In this document: positions 60,546 through 64,000 of the stretch, piece by piece
Layout: each line of letters opens with the position of its first letter
How positions within the stretch are numbered: position 1 is the stretch's first letter
Assembly (NCBI RefSeq): GCF_000717595.1
Contig: NZ_JNZO01000018.1
Coordinates: forward strand, 124,001 to 188,000
Source of the DNA: Streptomyces flavochromogenes
GTDB lineage: Bacteria; Actinomycetota; Actinomycetes; Streptomycetales; Streptomycetaceae
Length of the DNA: 64,000 nt
Direction of reading: 5' to 3'
The notes under the pieces: model-generated
What the model was told of the DNA's origin: nothing
Databases searched by the model: none
What the model saw: only the letters and a program-made list of their open reading frames with translations
Translations under genes and position numbers: made by a program

Positions 60546-61070
60546 CTACGGAAGCCGCGCCAGCGTGCTCTCCAGGAGACGGACCACCGACGTGTCCGCC
60601 ACGCCCGCCACCTCCTCGTACGTGAACCAGCGCAGGTCCAGCGACTCCTCGCTGATCTGCTCCACCGCACCGGCCGGGGCCAGCGCCGCGTACTGCACGT
60701 CCAGGTGCCAGTGGCAGGGCGCCGGGATCGGATGCCGGTCCAGCCGCACCGGGCCGCCCGGCAGCAGGGTCAGTCCCGTGATCCCGGACTCCTCGGTCGC
60801 CTCCCGCAGCGCGGCCGCCTCGACCGTCGCGTCACCCGCCTCGCAGTGACCGCCCATCTGCAGCCACATGCCCAGCTTCTTGTGCAGGGTCAGAAGCACC
60901 CGCCCGCGCGCCGCGTCGACCACCAGCGCGCTGGAGGTCAGATGCCCGGCCCCGCAGGGCTTGTACATGCCGTCCGGATGCGCGTCCAGGTGCGCCAGAT
61001 ACAGGTCGCGCAGCTCCGGCTGGTCCTCGTACCCCTTGAGCACGAGGACCGCGTCGTCGTGCAGAGTCAC
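60546..61070 (-). CDS. NUDIX hydrolase
   Basis: This encodes 174 residues. The Nudix box is GGHCEAGDATVEAAALREAT followed by EESGI, i.e. the full GX5EX7REUXEEXGU. An N-terminal helix (VTLHDDAVLVLKGYEDQPEL) is conserved in this subgroup. Substrate unknown. The GTG at 61070 overlaps the stop of the zincin gene by 4 nt, so the two are translationally coupled. Confidence 0.9.
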   Translation of the reverse strand: MTLHDDAVLVLKGYEDQPELRDLYLAHLDAHPDGMYKPCGAGHLTSSALVVDAARGRVLLTLHKKLGMWLQMGGHCEAGDATVEAAALREATEESGITGLTLLPGGPVRLDRHPIPAPCHWHLDVQYAALAPAGAVEQISEESLDLRWFTYEEVAGVADTSVVRLLESTLARLP

Positions 61071-62497
61071 TCCTTGCCGTCCCCGTCTTCCGGGGCGTCG
61101 CCCTTGGCCGCCTCGCCGAGCATCTTGTCGATCTCGGAGAAGTCGAGGTGCTCGCGGTGCACGAAGCCGTCCGGGTCGTCCAGGTCGGTCGCCGTCGGCA
61201 GCATGTCCGGGTGCTCCCACAGACCGTCACGGCCGTCGACCCCGCGCGCGTCCGTCAGCGACGCCCACAGGCGCGCCGCGTCCCGCAGCCGCCGCGGCCG
61301 CAGCTCGAGACCGATCAGCGTGGCGAAGGTCTGCTCGGCGGGACCGCCCGAGGCCCGGCGCCGGCGCAGCGTCTCGCGCAGCGCGTCCGCCGACGTGAGG
61401 CGCGACTTGGCGGCCTCGTGGACCACCGCGTCCACCCAGCCCTCGACCAGGGCCAGCGCCGTCTCCAGACGGGCCAGGGCCGCCTTCTGCGCCGGCGTGT
61501 CCTCCGGCTGGAACATGCCCTGCTGGAGGGCCTCCTGAAGCTGCTCCGGGTGCGTCGGGTCGAGCTGGCCCACCGCCTCCTCCAGCTTCGAGGTGTCGAC
61601 CTTGATTCCCCGCGCGTACCCCTCGACCGCGCCGAACAGATGCGCCCGCAGCCACGGCACGTGGGCGAAGAGACGCTGGTGCGCGGCCTCGCGCAGCGCC
61701 AGGTAGAGCCGCACCTCGTCGGAGGGCACGCCCAGGTCCTTGCCGAAGGCCTCGACGTTCAGCGGCAGCAGCGCGGCCCGGCCCGCCGGCCCGAGCGGCA
61801 GACCGACGTCGGTCGAGCCGACGACCTCACCGGCGAGCGCGCCGACGGCCTGGCCGATCTGCTGGCCGAACATGGCGCCGCCCATGGAGCGCATCATGCC
61901 GATCAGCGGGCCCGCCATGGCCTGCATCTCCTCCGGCAGGACGTCGCCCATCGCCGAGCCGACCCGCTCGGCGACCGGGTCCACGAGCTGCTGCCACGCC
62001 GGCAGCGTCGCCTCGACCCACTCCGCACGGCTCCACGCCACGGCCGTGCTCGCGCCCGAGGGCAGCGAGGTCACGCCGTCCAGCCACAGGTCGGCGAGGC
62101 GCACGGCCTCCTCGACCGCGGCCTTCTCCGCCGGACCCACGCTGGCGTCCTTGGTGCCGTCGGCGGTTCCCTGGGCCACCACCTGGCGCGCGATCTGCTT
62201 GGCCATGTCCCAGTTCACGGGACCGCCCTCGTAGCTCAGCATCTGGCCGAGCTGCTGGAAGGCCGCACCGAGATCGTTGGGGTTCAGTGAGCCGAACATC
62301 GCCGCGAACGGATTGTCCGCCCCGCCCGGCCCGCCCATGCCGGGCAGCCCGCCGAAGCCGAACGGGTTCGCCCCGAACGGGTTGCCGCCCTGGCCGCCGG
62401 ACCCCTGGCCACCTCCGGCGGGGTCCTTCTTCTTGCCCTCGTCGCCGTTCTCCGGCTCCTCCGGCGGAAGGCCGAATCCGAATGGGGTGTCACTCAC
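61067..62497 (-). CDS. Zinc-dependent metalloprotease-like protein (DUF2342/Zincin_2)
   Basis: This encodes 476 residues. A Gly/Pro/Phe-rich N-terminus (GANPFGFGGLPGMGGPGG) precedes the helical DUF2342 domain: MLSYEGGPVNWDMAKQIARQ, LADLWLDGVTSLPSG and the probable metal site LYLALREAAHQRLFAHVPWL (near residue 270). The canonical HExxH is not obvious, so activity is uncertain. In mycobacteria a homologue (Rv3195) lies in the same neighbourhood. The GTG at 62497 follows GAGGAAA. Confidence 0.82.
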   Translation of the reverse strand: MSDTPFGFGLPPEEPENGDEGKKKDPAGGGQGSGGQGGNPFGANPFGFGGLPGMGGPGGADNPFAAMFGSLNPNDLGAAFQQLGQMLSYEGGPVNWDMAKQIARQVVAQGTADGTKDASVGPAEKAAVEEAVRLADLWLDGVTSLPSGASTAVAWSRAEWVEATLPAWQQLVDPVAERVGSAMGDVLPEEMQAMAGPLIGMMRSMGGAMFGQQIGQAVGALAGEVVGSTDVGLPLGPAGRAALLPLNVEAFGKDLGVPSDEVRLYLALREAAHQRLFAHVPWLRAHLFGAVEGYARGIKVDTSKLEEAVGQLDPTHPEQLQEALQQGMFQPEDTPAQKAALARLETALALVEGWVDAVVHEAAKSRLTSADALRETLRRRRASGGPAEQTFATLIGLELRPRRLRDAARLWASLTDARGVDGRDGLWEHPDMLPTATDLDDPDGFVHREHLDFSEIDKMLGEAAKGDAPEDGDGKE

Positions 62498-62553
62498 AGG
62501 TTTCCTCGGCTCGTAGGGCCGCCGGCCTCCTGCCGACGGCGACTGCCCGACCA

Positions 62554-62573
62554 GGGCCTGTCCAGACAGGCCC
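62554..62573. promoter_or_regulatory. 9-bp palindrome in divergent promoter region
   Basis: GGGCCTGTC/GACAGGCCC with a 2-nt centre lies between the zincin (minus, start 62497) and SDR (plus, start 62712) genes. It could be a dimeric operator. Confidence 0.4.
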
Positions 62574-62711
62574 CGCACACCACCAGCGTAGACATCCGGG
62601 CCGGAAATGGGCTCGGTGCTCCGCCGGGCCGTGCCCTGCGGCAGGATGGACGCCACCTGGTCCGTACGCGTCATCCGTGTACGTACTGAAGACAACCGCT
62701 GGAGACGCCCG

Positions 62712-63821
62712 GTGAGTTCCCCAGATCCACAGGTTCGCGGAGCGCGAAACCTCTCAACCCGGTCCGCCGCGCGCGGCCCCGTCGTCGCGGTCACCGGTGC
62801 CGCTTCCGGCGTCGGTGACCTGCTGACGAGGCGCCTCGCCGCGTCCGACGAGATCAAGAAGGTCGTCGCCATCGACGAGCGCCGGGGCGAGGTCGCCGAG
62901 GCGCAGTGGCACATCCTCGACGTGCGCGACCCGGCCATCGCGGAGAAGCTGCGCGGCGCGGACGTCGTCGTGCACCTCGCCGTCGATCTCGACCTGGAGA
63001 CCGACCCGGCCGCCCGGACGGCCTACAACGTGCGCGGCACTCAGACCGTGCTGACCGCCGCGGCCGCCGCCGGGGTCCACCGGGTGGTGCTGTGCACCTC
63101 CACGATGGTCTACGGCGCGCTGGCCGACAACGACATCCCGCTCTCCGAGGACGCCGAGCTCAGGGCCACGGCCGAGGCCACCGGCGTGGGCGACATGCTG
63201 GAGATCGAGCGCCTCGGCCGCCGGGCCCCGCGCGCGCACCCCGGCCTCAACGTCACCGTGGTCCGCCCGGCCGTCCTCGTCGGCGGTACGGACACGGCGC
63301 TGACCCGCTACTTCGAGTCGCCCCGGCTGCTCGTCGTCGCAGGCTCCCGGCCCACCTGGCAGTTCTGCCATGTGGAGGACCTGGTCAGCGCCCTGGAGTA
63401 CGCGGCCCTTGAGAAGGTCGAAGGCGAGTTCGCGGTCGGCTGCGAGGGCTGGCTGGAGCAGGAGGAGGTCGAGGAGCTCTCCGGGATCCGGCGCATGGAG
63501 CTGCCCTCCGCCGTCGCCCTCGGTGCCGCGGCCCGGCTCCACCGGATCGGGCTCACCCCGTCCCCGGCGGGCGACCTCGCGTACACGATGCACCCGTGGG
63601 TGGTCAGTGTCGGACGCCTGCACGACGCCGGCTGGCGGCCGAAGTGGACGAACGAGGAGGTCCTCGCCGCGCTCCTGGAGGAGGTCGAGGGCCGTCACAC
63701 GGTCGCCGGCCGCCGGCTGGGCCGCAAGGACGCCACGGCGGCGGGCGCGGCCGGTGCGACGGTGGCCCTGCTCGGTACGGCGGCGCTCGTCCGGCAGATG
63801 CGGAAGCGGCGGGGGATCTGA
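62712..63821 (+). CDS. SDR-family NAD-binding protein lacking the YxxxK dyad
   Basis: This encodes 369 residues. The nucleotide loop GAASGVGDLLTRRL and the DVVVHLAVDLDLETDPAART region show an extended-SDR Rossmann fold. At the active site, where YxxxK is expected, the sequence reads ATGVGDMLEIERLG, so Tyr and Lys are replaced by Gly and Met. The Ser strand (LCTSTMVYGA) is kept. The C-terminus ends in a hydrophobic stretch and basic tail (ATVALLGTAALVRQMRKRRG), perhaps membrane-associating. A catalytically atypical or regulatory role is likely. Confidence 0.8.
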   Translation: MSSPDPQVRGARNLSTRSAARGPVVAVTGAASGVGDLLTRRLAASDEIKKVVAIDERRGEVAEAQWHILDVRDPAIAEKLRGADVVVHLAVDLDLETDPAARTAYNVRGTQTVLTAAAAAGVHRVVLCTSTMVYGALADNDIPLSEDAELRATAEATGVGDMLEIERLGRRAPRAHPGLNVTVVRPAVLVGGTDTALTRYFESPRLLVVAGSRPTWQFCHVEDLVSALEYAALEKVEGEFAVGCEGWLEQEEVEELSGIRRMELPSAVALGAAARLHRIGLTPSPAGDLAYTMHPWVVSVGRLHDAGWRPKWTNEEVLAALLEEVEGRHTVAGRRLGRKDATAAGAAGATVALLGTAALVRQMRKRRGI

Positions 63822-63928
63822 CCGGGGAGGACGGGTCCGGCGGCCTGTAGGACCCTCCTACGGAGGCCGCCGACGACCGGTCGAAACCGCTATTCCGGGA
63901 TCCCGCGCGCGTACGGCACGATGGACGC

Positions 63929-64000
63929 ATGGCACCGACGTCGTTTGACCACCCCGGCGAGCAGGCCGCCGCCGATCCGATCAAGCTCCTCGCGATCCGG
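63929..64000 (+). CDS. moaE: Probable molybdopterin synthase catalytic subunit MoaE (partial, N-terminus only)
   Basis: The last 24 codons of the window read MAPTSFDHPGEQAAADPIKL followed by LAIR. This resembles the N-terminal extension of streptomycete MoaE proteins as I remember them. MoaE with MoaD converts precursor Z to molybdopterin, and MoeZ (31075) would recharge MoaD. The catalytic part lies beyond the window, so the call rests on a short stretch. Confidence 0.5.
   Translation, partial: MAPTSFDHPGEQAAADPIKLLAIR

Overview
The window is high-GC actinobacterial chromosome, almost certainly from a Streptomyces. Third codon positions are strongly G/C biased, GTG starts are frequent, and gene order and families (MoeZ, AdnA/AdnB, UvrD2, a WblC/WhiB7 protein with an AT-hook, DUF3152, DUF3107, TerD/AIM24) are those of the Streptomyces core. 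It looks like ordinary vertically inherited chromosome. I saw no insertion sequence, phage gene, integrase, tRNA, rRNA or CRISPR array. About 52 genes are supported; the first (MgtE-like) and last (probable moaE) are cut by the window ends.

Layout: 1-9.5 kb carries magnesium-transport-type proteins (MgtE-N/CBS protein, CorA), a secreted LppX/LprG-like lipoprotein, a SUFU-domain protein, an MFS exporter with a clear promoter/operator, a PHP phosphoesterase and a MarC membrane protein. 9.5-20 kb carries a 50-residue conserved protein with a palindrome upstream, a NYN nuclease, a DEAD-box RNA helicase with a very long repetitive basic/acidic tail, a ferritin-like protein, DUF3107, a TetR regulator, two alpha/beta hydrolases and a DUF3152 protein with a metzincin-type zinc motif. 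20-25.8 kb is a Dpp/Opp-type peptide ABC transporter operon. Ahead of it lies a strong consensus promoter placed so that a 31-codon ORF is read from a leaderless mRNA.

25.9-31 kb is a compact operon: a PelF-like (DUF3492) glycosyltransferase, a membrane protein, a 17-codon coupled ORF, an NAD-dependent epimerase and a spherulin-4/GH114-like protein. Together these resemble a minimal Pel-like exopolysaccharide module, and it is my main candidate for an undescribed system. moeZ follows and ends at a convergent hairpin shared with two tandem TAP-type secreted peptidases. Next come a large pseudokinase/LPG-synthase-TM fusion and an alkyltransferase-like protein.

39-57 kb is a DNA repair/stress block: adnA, an LppX-like secreted protein, adnB, an M20 dipeptidase, nudC, mycoredoxin, uvrD2, wblC, an ABC1 kinase, an E1/ThiF-like protein and a YgjP-like metallopeptidase. 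This matches the order I remember from the Mycobacterium tuberculosis adnA-whiB7-Rv3195 region. wblC has a roughly 640-nt leader holding a 117-codon uORF with a strong ribosome binding site, a hairpin over the uORF stop codon, and a textbook intrinsic terminator before wblC. This is the architecture of translation-dependent attenuation.

57-64 kb holds a TerD-AIM24 fusion followed by two more AIM24 proteins in one operon, a NUDIX hydrolase coupled to a DUF2342 zincin, an SDR that has lost the YxxxK dyad, and the start of moaE.
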